NCBI GenBank assembly: GCA_031421855.1
Contig: JANOPN010000041.1
Coordinates: 1 to 14,035, forward strand
Length of the DNA: 14,035 nucleotides
Reading direction: 5' to 3'
Source: JAAFHN01 sp031421855
GTDB lineage: Bacteria > Pseudomonadota > Gammaproteobacteria > Burkholderiales > Burkholderiaceae_C
The translations under genes were made by a program, and so were the position numbers. The notes below the pieces were generated by a model, which saw only the letters and a list, made by a program, of their open reading frames with translations, searched no databases and was not told the origin of the DNA. Below, piece after piece: positions 6,889 through 14,035 of this stretch; position 1 is the first letter of the stretch, and every line of letters starts with the position of its first letter.

Positions 6889-8481
6889 ATGACTTCTACT
6901 TCAGTTTCACAAGCGCCTGTCGACTTGACCGCCGCCATTGAGTCTTCGCAATTGTTTGCGTCGCTCCCTCTTTCTGAGCCGATTCAACGTGCCGTCGCCG
7001 AGCTCGGCTACGCGACGATGACGCCTATCCAAGCACAAGCCATTCCGGTGGTGGTTTTGGGTAAGGATGTCATGGGCGCTGCGCAAACCGGTACAGGCAA
7101 AACAGCCGCTTTTGCGCTGCCGTTGTTACAACGAATGCTCAAGCACGAGAACACGTCGACTTCGCCAGCGCGTCATCCGGTTCGAGCCCTGGTTTTGTTG
7201 CCAACGCGCGAGCTGGCAGATCAAGTCGCCACGGCGGTTGCAAAGTACGCGAAATACACGCAACTCCGTAGCGCTGTCGTTTACGGCGGAGTTGACATCA
7301 AGCCGCAGGCGCTCGCTGTTCGCGCCGGCGTTGAGGTTTTGGTTGCCACACCAGGTCGGTTGCTCGATCACATCGAGAGTAAAAACGTCGCGTTGAACCA
7401 AGTCGAGTACGTTGTGCTCGACGAGGCTGATCGCATGCTCGATATTGGGTTTTTGCCCGATTTGCAACGCATTTTGAGTTTTTTGCCCAAACAACGAACC
7501 ACACTGCTGTTCAGCGCGACTTTCAGCCCTGAAATCAAGAGACTCGCTTCGAGCTATCTGCAAGATCCGGTCGTCATCGAAGTTGCCCGACCCAACTCGA
7601 CGGCCAGCACGGTTGAGCAAATATTCATGAGCGTCGAAGATGATGACAAGCGCCAAGCGGTTTGCCAAATCGTTCGAGAGCGAGGAGTCACCCAAGCGAT
7701 CGTTTTTGTCAACAGCAAACTCGGCTGCGCCCGTCTCGCACGCTCGCTGGAACGCGATGGCCTGGTCACGACTGCATTGCATGGCGACAAAAGCCAAGAC
7801 GAGCGCCTCAAAGCGCTTGACTCGTTCAAAAAAGGCGAAGTACAAATTTTGGTAGCGACCGATGTCGCCGCGCGTGGGCTCGACATCCCGGCGATGCCCT
7901 GCGTGATCAATTTCGACTTGCCGTTCAACGCCGAAGACTACATTCACCGGATCGGCCGAACCGGCCGTGCGGGCGCAAGTGGCTTGGCGGTTAGTTTTGT
8001 TTCGCGCTCGGACGCGCGAAACCTCGCCGACATTGAAAAACTGATCAAGCGAAAGGCCGATCTGGTCGCGTTTGAGCCGCACCCCGAGGCCGCTCGCCGT
8101 CGTCAGAGTGGATCTGATTTCAACTCCGTAAGGCTTGGTGAGTCCCGCGCGGTCAGAGAGCCGAGCGCACGCCGATACGAAGACAACAGTCGCAGTTGGG
8201 GTCAGTCGGACTCCAGTGCACGCCAAGATTCGTTCACGTCAGCACCGCGCGCACCTCGCGAGCGCCGCTCAGTGCCAGTTGATCCGTTTTTCAACACCCC
8301 CTACGAAGCGGCTGCCCCGAGCGCAGCTCTTTCAACGCCTGCGTGGGATGCGCCGCAGTCAGGCATCAAAAAGAGCGTGAGCAGCAACATTCGGCCCAAA
8401 CGACGCGTTGCGGCGCTCTTTGTTACGCCCGCACCAGCGCCGGTTCAGGTCTCTGAGGTTACCGATACCGTTGTTTTGTAG
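6889..8481 (+). CDS. rhlE: ATP-dependent DEAD-box RNA helicase, RhlE-like
   Basis: A 530-residue cytosolic helicase that unwinds short RNA duplexes in ribosome assembly or RNA turnover. All core motifs are intact: Q motif with F23 and TPIQAQAIP at 45-53, motif I AQTGTGKT at 65-72, PTREL at 105-109, TPGR at 154-157, DEAD at 178-181, SAT at 209-211, IVFVNSK at 271-277, ATDVAARGLD at 323-332 and HRIGRTGR at 353-360. The VLDEADRMLDIGF form points to the RhlE subgroup. From about residue 395 the tail is low-complexity and rich in Arg, Ser, Pro and Ala, with VDPFFNTPYE at 464-473 and RPKRR at 502-506; it is likely disordered and RNA-binding. ATG 6889 has a weak ribosome site. Convergent apaH ends 14 bp beyond its stop. 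Confidence 0.93.
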   Translation: MTSTSVSQAPVDLTAAIESSQLFASLPLSEPIQRAVAELGYATMTPIQAQAIPVVVLGKDVMGAAQTGTGKTAAFALPLLQRMLKHENTSTSPARHPVRALVLLPTRELADQVATAVAKYAKYTQLRSAVVYGGVDIKPQALAVRAGVEVLVATPGRLLDHIESKNVALNQVEYVVLDEADRMLDIGFLPDLQRILSFLPKQRTTLLFSATFSPEIKRLASSYLQDPVVIEVARPNSTASTVEQIFMSVEDDDKRQAVCQIVRERGVTQAIVFVNSKLGCARLARSLERDGLVTTALHGDKSQDERLKALDSFKKGEVQILVATDVAARGLDIPAMPCVINFDLPFNAEDYIHRIGRTGRAGASGLAVSFVSRSDARNLADIEKLIKRKADLVAFEPHPEAARRRQSGSDFNSVRLGESRAVREPSARRYEDNSRSWGQSDSSARQDSFTSAPRAPRERRSVPVDPFFNTPYEAAAPSAALSTPAWDAPQSGIKKSVSSNIRPKRRVAALFVTPAPAPVQVSEVTDTVVL

Positions 8482-8495
8482 TCATCGCTTTGGCG

Positions 8496-9305
8496 TCATC
8501 GGGCTTGAACTTGATGAATGACGACGCCGCCATTGGGTAGCAGTTCGGCCGCGGTCAGTTGTCCGCCCCATGCGCAACCGGTGTCGAGCGACAGTACATC
8601 GTCTCTTATCACCAGCCCCAACGCCGACCAATGCCCAAACACGATTCGCTCTGTGGCGCTGAGGCGTCCTGGCGCATCGAACCACGCGGTGTGTCCTGGC
8701 GGCGCGCAGTCAAGTCCTCCTTTGCTGGCGAAATCCATCGTGCCATCCGCCGCACAAAATCGCAACCGCGTGAACGCATTGACGGCAACGCGTACTGCGT
8801 CCGCTTCAGCCAAATCTTCGCGCCACGCCCTTGGATGATCGCTAAACATGCTTGACAGCATGTTTCTGATGCCTTTTCTGCCCTTGGTCTGCGTAAACAT
8901 TCGATTTGTTGCTATTATTTTTGATAAGCTCCACTGCGGCAGTACGCCTGCATGGACCATGAGCGTGTTGTGCTCATGCATGACCATAGGAAGGTCGGCG
9001 AGCCAGCCAAAAAGCTGTGGTGCGTCGCTCGCACGAATCAAGTCGCCAATCGTGTCACCATCGGCGAGTTGACGAAGTCCATGAAATACCGCGAGTGCAT
9101 GCAAGTCGTGATTCCCGAGCACGCATCGCGCGCTGCTCCCGAGTTGAATGATGCGACGGACGACCGCTTCAGAGCTCGGGCCACGGTTGACGAGATCGCC
9201 CAAGAAAAAAGCGGTGTCAACACCCGGGTTGAACCCAACTTGTTGAAGCAGCCGGTCCAACGCCTCGTCGCAGCCCTGAACATCGCCAATCACATACACT
9301 GCCAT
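8496..9305 (-). CDS. apaH: Symmetrical bis(5'-nucleosyl)-tetraphosphatase (diadenosine tetraphosphatase)
   Basis: A 269-residue cytosolic metallophosphatase of typical ApaH length that splits Ap4A symmetrically into two ADP, controlling alarmone levels and removing Np4 caps from RNA. The calcineurin-like metal motifs are complete: GDVQGC at 7-12, GDLVNRGP at 36-43, GNHD at 64-67 and HAG at 118-120. The ApaH-specific C-terminal blocks GHWSALGL and SLDTGCAWGGQLTA are also present. Start ATG at 9303-9305 (read on the minus strand) is preceded by GAGGA about 4 nt upstream. It is divergent from the CNNM-type gene, with only 41 bp between the two start codons, and convergent with the helicase. No terminator-like hairpin is visible in the 14-bp gap at its 3' end. 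Confidence 0.96.
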   Translation of the reverse strand: MAVYVIGDVQGCDEALDRLLQQVGFNPGVDTAFFLGDLVNRGPSSEAVVRRIIQLGSSARCVLGNHDLHALAVFHGLRQLADGDTIGDLIRASDAPQLFGWLADLPMVMHEHNTLMVHAGVLPQWSLSKIIATNRMFTQTKGRKGIRNMLSSMFSDHPRAWREDLAEADAVRVAVNAFTRLRFCAADGTMDFASKGGLDCAPPGHTAWFDAPGRLSATERIVFGHWSALGLVIRDDVLSLDTGCAWGGQLTAAELLPNGGVVIHQVQAR

Positions 9306-9346
9306 CTGTTCCTCAGAGCGTCACCGCGCACGTTAGTTTGCTGCCC

Positions 9347-10642
9347 ATGGATGTCATCCTCATCATCGTTTTAACCCTGCTCAATGGCGTGTTCGCCATG
9401 AGCGAGATGGCCATCTCGGCGTCAAGACGCACCCGCTTGATTGCCATGAGCGAGTCGGGCGACTTGGGCGCAACCAAAGCCATCGAATTGATGGATTCTC
9501 CCACCCAATTTCTGAGTACGGTTCAAATCGGTATCACATCCATCGGCATGTTGAATGGCATTGTCGGTGAGGCCGCGTTCAGTGACAATTTAGCGCAATG
9601 GCTAGGCACGCTGGGCGTCACAACAAAAGCAGCAAATTTCAGCGCAACTGCGATTGTGGTGGTCCTCATCACTTTCACCACAATCATTTTTGGCGAGCTA
9701 GTGCCCAAGCGCATCGGTCAAATGTTCCCAGAAATCGTCGCAAAGTGGATTTCACGCCCAATGGCTCTGCTAGCGATTGTGGCGAAGCCATTTGTGAGGC
9801 TGCTCTCGGGAAGTACTTCAAAAATACTCAAACTATTAAGGGTAGACGTTAACGCAGCCAGAGACGTAACAGAAGACGAAATACAAGCCAGCCTCAAAGA
9901 GGGCGTGGATGCAGGCGTGATCGACGCTAACGAGCATCAAATGGTTCGAAACCTGTTTCACCTTGATGATCGCGACCTTTCGTCTTTGATGGTGCCAAGG
10001 GTGGATGTCGAGTGGTTGGATGGAACACTCACCATAGACGAAGCAATCGCGGTATTGAGTCGGCCGAGCCATGGTGTCGCCAGGATTGAATTCATAGGGT
10101 GGTATCCCGTGTGTCAAGGTGGCCTCGACAACGTTCTCGGTGTCGTCAGTCTTCGCCAATTGCTTCAAGTCAGTGACCGATCACAGCAGGTGGGCGACAT
10201 CGCGTTGGCAGCAATCTTTGCGCCCGAAACCATCAGTGGCCTAGAGCTTGTCTCCAAGTTTCGCGACCGCGATGTCGACATGATTTTTGTGGTCGACGAA
10301 TACGGTGTCGTGCAGGGAACAGTGAACGCGCGCGACTTTTTGGACGCGATCACGGGTGCGCTGACGTCGCTTGATGGTGCGCCATCGGTTCAGGCTTCGA
10401 ACATGAAAGCGAGTTGGACAATCGATGGAGGCATGCCGATCAACGACCTCAAGGCGCTTTTGAAGCTTGCCGAATTAACCGACGAACGTCTGGGTCGCTA
10501 CTCGACTGTCGCCGGACTGGTTGGCGCACTCGCCGGTCGCATACCGGTTCTCGGGGAGCAAGTTCAGGTTGGCGACTGGGCGCTTGTGGTCACCGAAACC
10601 TCCGGTCGCCGCGTACGCAAAGTCTTGGCGAAACTGTCCTGA
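9347..10642 (+). CDS. CNNM/DUF21-CBS-CorC_HlyC family membrane protein (hemolysin-like, YtfL type)
   Basis: About 431 residues in three parts. A DUF21/CNNM membrane domain covers about 1-165, with hydrophobic helices near 2-18, 58-74, 99-116 and 138-152; it contains the family's SEMA..S...R start and the GELVPKRIGQ block at 116-125. A pair of CBS domains covers about 210-340 (MVPRVDVEWL, then IFVVDEYGVVQGTV at 313-326). A CorC_HlyC domain fills about 352-431. Relatives are implicated in Mg/Co or other ion efflux, and 'hemolysin' is a historical label. The frame opens with TTG at 9338, but ATG 9347 fits the usual N-terminus. No good ribosome site is visible before either. It is divergent from apaH. 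A 225-bp gap separates it from the polysaccharide operon. Confidence 0.88.
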   Translation: MDVILIIVLTLLNGVFAMSEMAISASRRTRLIAMSESGDLGATKAIELMDSPTQFLSTVQIGITSIGMLNGIVGEAAFSDNLAQWLGTLGVTTKAANFSATAIVVVLITFTTIIFGELVPKRIGQMFPEIVAKWISRPMALLAIVAKPFVRLLSGSTSKILKLLRVDVNAARDVTEDEIQASLKEGVDAGVIDANEHQMVRNLFHLDDRDLSSLMVPRVDVEWLDGTLTIDEAIAVLSRPSHGVARIEFIGWYPVCQGGLDNVLGVVSLRQLLQVSDRSQQVGDIALAAIFAPETISGLELVSKFRDRDVDMIFVVDEYGVVQGTVNARDFLDAITGALTSLDGAPSVQASNMKASWTIDGGMPINDLKALLKLAELTDERLGRYSTVAGLVGALAGRIPVLGEQVQVGDWALVVTETSGRRVRKVLAKLS

Positions 10643-10867
10643 TGCTCAGGTAATTCTGAGCTGGTGGTCGAGCCCGGAGTTGAATTGACTTCGATGCGGG
10701 TTAAGTGCTCATAAACCTGCTCAGAAAAGCCCAGTTTTCGGTACAAGTTGGCAGTTGTTTCTTGGTACTTCGACTATCATCGGCCGCTGGCGGATCTCGG
10801 TCGGAGCTGGGGATGGTGGGTTCTGGCGTCGCATCTAGGTCATGCTCGGTAGAGGAGCTGGCTATCA
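10643..10867. other. Intergenic region upstream of the polysaccharide operon
   Basis: This 225-bp gap must contain the end of the CNNM-type transcript and probably the promoter of the downstream operon. A 6-bp inverted repeat (GCTCAG 10644-10649 with CTGAGC 10656-10661) follows the stop but has no T-run, so it is not a convincing terminator. TTGACT at 10685-10690 and CATAAA at 10710-10715 are promoter-like but 19 bp apart. The minus strand holds a short open stretch resembling part of an acetyltransferase. Nothing here is firmly assignable. Confidence 0.4.
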
Positions 10868-11212
10868 ATGAATTTTAGGAGAATCGCTGTGACACAGTTG
10901 TACCGCTCAGATCGGCTGAGATGGGGTTACGCCCTTGCGTTTCTTGTCATAGGGCTCACTGGACTCTTTGCCACGGTGTTTCTTTTGGGAGATGGTGGGT
11001 CGGGAGGTTCGGTCGACAACGCAGGGCTGTTCATTGTTGTCGACGTGATGGTGTTGGCGCTTGTCGCAGGACATCAGTTGGGGCCTAAGATCCACCGCGC
11101 GTTTTTCCGTCCCGCTGGTAGCGTCAATCCAAAAGCACGTCGGCGTAGCAAAAGCAGTCGGTCGGACTCGCAATCCAAACGTGGAGAGCGTCACTCGGAG
11201 TCGAGGGGTTGA
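10868..11212 (+). CDS. Small two-helix membrane protein of unknown function, first gene of the polysaccharide operon
   Basis: A protein of 114 residues (107 if the GTG at 10889 is used). I do not recognise a family. After a short basic N-terminus there are two hydrophobic segments, about residues 19-39 (WGYALAFLVIGLTGLFATVF) and 53-72 (GLFIVVDVMVLALVAGHQ), joined by a Gly/Ser-rich loop. A C-terminal tail of about 40 residues is very rich in Arg, Lys and Ser. Both N- and C-termini are probably cytosolic. Two starts each have a ribosome site: ATG 10868 with AGAGGAG at 10851-10857 (10 nt), and GTG 10889 with AGGAGA at 10877-10882 (6 nt). Its stop overlaps the phosphatase start as TTGA, so it is translationally linked to the Wzb/Wza/Wzc-type genes and probably serves polysaccharide export. 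Confidence 0.72.
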   Translation: MNFRRIAVTQLYRSDRLRWGYALAFLVIGLTGLFATVFLLGDGGSGGSVDNAGLFIVVDVMVLALVAGHQLGPKIHRAFFRPAGSVNPKARRRSKSSRSDSQSKRGERHSESRG

Positions 11213-11661
11213 CTTGCATTCTTGTTGTATGCACAGCTAACATTTGCCGCAGCCCAATTGCACAAATTTTGTTGACCGAGGCCTTGGCTGGCCGTGGTGT
11301 AGAAATCCAGTCTGCTGGTGTGCAAGCGTCGTTTGGTGATCGGGCCGACCCAGTCATGCAGGCTCTCGCAAGCGAAAGTCAAGCGTCCTTGCTTGAGTTG
11401 CATCGTGCGCAGCCAGTCATGCCACAAATGCTGAGAAAGTTTGATCTCATCTTGTGTATGGAGAGGCATCATGTCAAAAGTGTTGTGCAAATGATTCCGA
11501 CACGAATTGGTCAGGTAAAATTGTTCGGGCATTGGGACGAGGGGGATATTTCCGACCCGTATCGAGGTACTCCAGAGCAATATACTTCAGGGCTGCAAGC
11601 GATTGAGAAATCGGCAAAGCAGTGGGCTGATAAGTTAATTAAATTAGGGATGGTCAGTTGA
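11209..11661 (+). CDS. wzb: Low-molecular-weight protein tyrosine phosphatase, Wzb/EpsP-like
   Basis: A 150-residue cytosolic phosphatase. The P-loop CTANICRS at residues 8-15 has nucleophile C8 and R14; the general-acid loop DPYRG begins at D116. Next to Wza- and Wzc-type genes, its expected role is dephosphorylating the tyrosine cluster of the Wzc kinase to permit cycling during polysaccharide polymerisation and export. The start must be TTG 11209. The frame has a TAG at 11146, no ATG or GTG lies between, and the P-loop begins seven codons after the TTG. GGAG at 11197-11200 is 8 nt upstream. Start and stop overlap both neighbours in identical TTGA junctions, implying coupled translation. 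The symbol is by family analogy. Confidence 0.9.
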   Translation: MTCILVVCTANICRSPIAQILLTEALAGRGVEIQSAGVQASFGDRADPVMQALASESQASLLELHRAQPVMPQMLRKFDLILCMERHHVKSVVQMIPTRIGQVKLFGHWDEGDISDPYRGTPEQYTSGLQAIEKSAKQWADKLIKLGMVS

Positions 11662-12797
11662 GACTCATTACTTCAATAATTCTAAGCGTGCTAGTGCTCA
11701 CCTCAGGATGCGCCGCGCCGCCTGGAATGTTCGTGGGTGGTGGACAGCAAAGCGCGTCCAAATGGCTTTTTGGAGCGCCGCAATCCACGCCCGTCGCCCC
11801 AGACTCTGTTGCACCGGTCAAGTTCAAGGTGATTCCTATTACCGTCGCATCGATGCCTGCGACGTTGACAGATAGTGCAATGGTCACGTTGCCACCCGCT
11901 GATTCGAAAAACACCTCTGAGGTTGGATATCGATTGGGGCCGCAGGACATCCTTCGGGTCGATGTTTGGGGTCATCCTGATTTGAGTACGACGCAGCAAG
12001 CGAGTGGCGGTAGCGCGGCATCTCCATCGTCGGGACGAGTGGTCGACGAAAACGGGCAGGTTTTCTTTCCATTAGTCGGAGTCCAACCTGCCAGCGGATT
12101 GACGGCGTCGCAATTTCGCTCCAATATGGCACGGTCCTTGTCAAAATTCATTAAGGATCCGCAAGTTGAAGTGAGTGTAGTCTCCTACCGCAGCAAGCGA
12201 GTGCTCGTTGCGGGTGAGGTTCGCACGCCAGGCGTGCTGCCAATCACAGACGTTCCGATGCGAATTACTGATGCAATCGGAAGCGTGGGCGGTCCAGGTG
12301 TTGAGGCGGATCTGTCCCAAGCACTTCTGGCTCGCGGTGGGCGAAATTACGTCTTAAACTTGAATCGGATCTATTTCGGAGGCGATGCAAAAATGAACAT
12401 CGCCTTAGAGAATGGAGATGTGTTGACGATACCCGACCGGCTCAGTCGCAAGGTCTTTGTGCTAGGGGAGTTGACGTCACCAAAATCACAGCAGTTGAGG
12501 TATGGCAAGGTGAGTCTGGCCGAAGTCATCAGTGATTCTGGTGGACCCAATCCGATATCCAGTAATGCGGGTGAAATTTTTGTCATCCGGCCCGACTCTT
12601 CCGAAGAGGGGGCTGTGGTGTACAAATTGGACGCCCTTGACCCGACCGCACTGATTTTGGCCGATCGATTCGAAATTCGTCCTCGAGATATCATCTATGT
12701 GAATCCCACCAATCTCACGCGAGTTGGTCGAGTAATAGCGCAATTGTTGCCCGTCCTCTCGAGCGGCTCCGCCTTGCGGACTCTGACCGGAAATTGA
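11658..12797 (+). CDS. wza: Wza-like polysaccharide export outer-membrane lipoprotein
   Basis: A 379-residue lipoprotein forming the outer-membrane exit channel for exopolysaccharide or capsule. A signal peptide (about residues 2-17) ends in LTSGC, making C18 the probable lipidated residue, although Thr at -3 is not the classic lipobox. After a Pro/Ala-rich linker, the polysaccharide export domain covers about 90-178 (YRLGPQDILRVDVWGHPDLS, GRVVDENGQVFFPLVG, DPQVEVSVVSYRS). SLBB-type domains follow (VLVAGEVRTPGVLPI and KVFVLGELTSPKSQQL), then a C-terminal helix from about 353 that would form the amphipathic barrel. TTG 11658 is forced as the start: an in-frame TAA lies at 11640 and no other standard start precedes the signal peptide. 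AGGGA at 11646-11650 is 7 nt upstream. Confidence 0.92.
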   Translation: MRLITSIILSVLVLTSGCAAPPGMFVGGGQQSASKWLFGAPQSTPVAPDSVAPVKFKVIPITVASMPATLTDSAMVTLPPADSKNTSEVGYRLGPQDILRVDVWGHPDLSTTQQASGGSAASPSSGRVVDENGQVFFPLVGVQPASGLTASQFRSNMARSLSKFIKDPQVEVSVVSYRSKRVLVAGEVRTPGVLPITDVPMRITDAIGSVGGPGVEADLSQALLARGGRNYVLNLNRIYFGGDAKMNIALENGDVLTIPDRLSRKVFVLGELTSPKSQQLRYGKVSLAEVISDSGGPNPISSNAGEIFVIRPDSSEEGAVVYKLDALDPTALILADRFEIRPRDIIYVNPTNLTRVGRVIAQLLPVLSSGSALRTLTGN

Positions 12798-12839
12798 GTC
12801 GGTTTGCAACGAAAATATCAGGATTCAGAAGTTTAAATA

Positions 12840-14035
12840 ATGATAAAAGAAACATCCAATGACACTGTCGGCAGCGACAGCAGTGGAAATGGGAGAAATC
12901 ACAAAGACGAAACTGGGTTTTCATTTGTTGATTTAGTTGAAAATCTGGTTCACTACAGGTGGCATTTTATTGTCGTCGCGGGAACTATATTTGCGTCGGT
13001 ATTTTTGTACGCCATATCAGCGACTCCAGTCTACGTAGCAGATGCCCTCGTTCAAGTCGAGGAGAAAAAGGGATCAAGTTTAGGTGCGTTGAGTGCTGTA
13101 GCGAAGGCGCTTGATGTGCAGCAAAGCCCAGTTCAAGGCGAAGTTGAAATTGTTCGTAGTCGAAATGTGCTGGGTAGGGCTGTTGAGAGTGAGCGCGCGC
13201 ACACGACGGTGGTGCTAGCAAGCGGATTTCCTGTGTTTGGCAAGTTGATCTCGTCAAGGTTGGCGCGTAGCACTGCGACCGGACTTGCCGAGCCCTTTCT
13301 CGGACTTGGCCGATATTCTTGGGGCGGAGAGTTTGTTTCGCTGAATAACTTCGTGGTTCCAAATGAGTTGCTTGGTCGAAAAATGATGCTCGTTTTCGGA
13401 GATCGGGGAAAGTGGGAGCTCACAGACGAAGCGGGTGTCCAGTTGTTGGCAGGATCCGGTACAGAAACATCGAGTGCAAAGCAAGGGGTTTTGAGCCTGG
13501 GTGTCGACCAGATGAGGGGTCGTCCTGGAACCCGCTTCAGTGTCGTTCGTGACAGCACATTTTCGAAAGTACAGCAGCTTGGTGAGGCACTGACAGTTGC
13601 CGAAACACGTCGGCAAAGCGGTCTGCTCCGACTGACATTTTCGGATGTTGATCCTGATGTTGCAGCTCGAATGCTCAATGCTGTTTTAGACGGGTATTTG
13701 GAGCAGAATTTGGAGCGACGCAGCGAGGAGGCAGACAAGAGTTTGACTTTCTTGCGCGAACAACTTCCTCAGCTCAAGGTCAATCTTGAGGCTGCGGAAA
13801 AACGATTGAATTCTTTCCGAAACCAAGAGAAATCTATTGACATAACCGGTGAAATTCGAGCGCTTCTTGAAAGAAGCGCAGGCCTTGAGCGGAACAGATT
13901 GGAGCTTGAGTTGAAGAAGAAAGAGTTGCTGCAACGGTACGAGCCGCAGCATCCTACAGTAAAATCGATAGACTCTCAATTGAACAGCTTGAAGTCAGAG
14001 GCAGGAAATCAAAACAAAGATATAAACGTGTTGCC
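12840..14035 (+). CDS. wzc: Wzc-like chain-length determinant / polysaccharide co-polymerase, N-terminal part (cut by window end)
   Basis: About 398 residues are present and the frame is open at the right edge. An acidic/polar cytosolic N-terminus leads to FSFVDLVENLVHYRWHFI, then a transmembrane helix at about 43-61. The Wzz-type periplasmic domain follows (TPVYVADALVQVEEK near 62-76, VEIVRSRNVLGRAV near 101-114), and a long helical, coiled-coil-like region runs from about 285 onward with many Glu, Lys, Arg and Leu, then YEPQHPTVKSI. This is the architecture of Wzc/EpsB/GNVR proteins. The second membrane helix and any C-terminal tyrosine-kinase domain lie outside, so kinase activity cannot be confirmed, though the Wzb-type gene upstream makes it likely. 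It starts 42 bp after wza with a weak ribosome site (AGAAG about 8 nt upstream). The DNA looks more AT-rich than in the left half of the window. Confidence 0.85.
   Translation, partial: MIKETSNDTVGSDSSGNGRNHKDETGFSFVDLVENLVHYRWHFIVVAGTIFASVFLYAISATPVYVADALVQVEEKKGSSLGALSAVAKALDVQQSPVQGEVEIVRSRNVLGRAVESERAHTTVVLASGFPVFGKLISSRLARSTATGLAEPFLGLGRYSWGGEFVSLNNFVVPNELLGRKMMLVFGDRGKWELTDEAGVQLLAGSGTETSSAKQGVLSLGVDQMRGRPGTRFSVVRDSTFSKVQQLGEALTVAETRRQSGLLRLTFSDVDPDVAARMLNAVLDGYLEQNLERRSEEADKSLTFLREQLPQLKVNLEAAEKRLNSFRNQEKSIDITGEIRALLERSAGLERNRLELELKKKELLQRYEPQHPTVKSIDSQLNSLKSEAGNQNKDINVL

Noticed and set aside
7126..8226. Long minus-strand open frame (366 codons) opposite the helicase gene
   Set aside because: It lies wholly antisense to a gene with every DEAD-box motif intact, and its translation shows no recognisable domain. 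It is a codon-bias shadow.
10644..10661. Inverted repeat after the CNNM-type gene as a terminator
   Set aside because: The stem is only 6 bp and is followed by TGGTGG rather than a T-run.
13133..13738. Minus-strand open frames opposite the Wzc-like gene
   Set aside because: The plus frame is a continuous Wzc-type protein with membrane and coiled-coil features; the antisense product is Ser/Arg-rich with no recognisable domain.
1..14035. Mobile element, CRISPR, defence or toxin-antitoxin system
   Set aside because: No transposase, integrase, terminal inverted repeats, spaced repeat array or known defence genes are seen. The window is core metabolism plus the start of a polysaccharide operon.

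Overview
The window is a stretch of ordinary bacterial chromosome, densely coding on both strands. Family affinities (adenine and guanine deaminases beside a BMP-type binding protein, a RhlE-type helicase, ApaH, a Wza-type export lipoprotein) and moderately high GC suggest a Gram-negative proteobacterium, most likely a betaproteobacterium of the Burkholderiales. This placement is inference. I see no rRNA, tRNA, CRISPR array, insertion sequence or phage gene.

Left region (1-4457, + strand): a purine import and breakdown group. It holds the C-terminal end of a Rieske-type oxygenase, an adenine/adenosine deaminase translationally coupled to it, a strong terminator, a BMP-family periplasmic purine-binding protein and guanine deaminase, followed 26 bp later by dCTP deaminase. 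Adenine would go to hypoxanthine and guanine to xanthine; the Rieske enzyme could be the next oxidation step (compare HpxD). The interval between the adenine deaminase and the BMP gene contains the terminator plus a second hairpin, and the terminator loop is complementary to the second hairpin.

Middle region (4458-10642): housekeeping genes in alternating orientation. These are a membrane WecA/MraY-like sugar-phosphate transferase (-), a membrane-anchored neutral zinc metallopeptidase (+), a RhlE-like DEAD-box RNA helicase with a structured leader (+), diadenosine tetraphosphatase ApaH (-) and a CNNM/CBS/CorC membrane protein (+). The convergent dcd and transferase genes have exactly abutting stop codons (TGATCA).

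Right region (10868-14035, + strand): the beginning of an exopolysaccharide or capsule export operon. It contains a small two-helix membrane protein of unknown function, a Wzb-like low-molecular-weight tyrosine phosphatase, a Wza-like outer-membrane export lipoprotein and a Wzc-like chain-length protein cut by the window edge. The first three genes are chained by two identical 4-nt TTGA stop/start overlaps, each with a forced TTG start. The WecA-like transferase at 4458-5558 may supply a lipid-linked sugar to this or another polysaccharide pathway.

No clearly new multi-gene system is visible. The best candidates for something undescribed are RNA-level: the loop-complementary double hairpin at 1357-1412 and a compact possible pseudoknot in the helicase leader at 6809-6836. 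The unknown membrane protein heading the polysaccharide operon is also worth a look.
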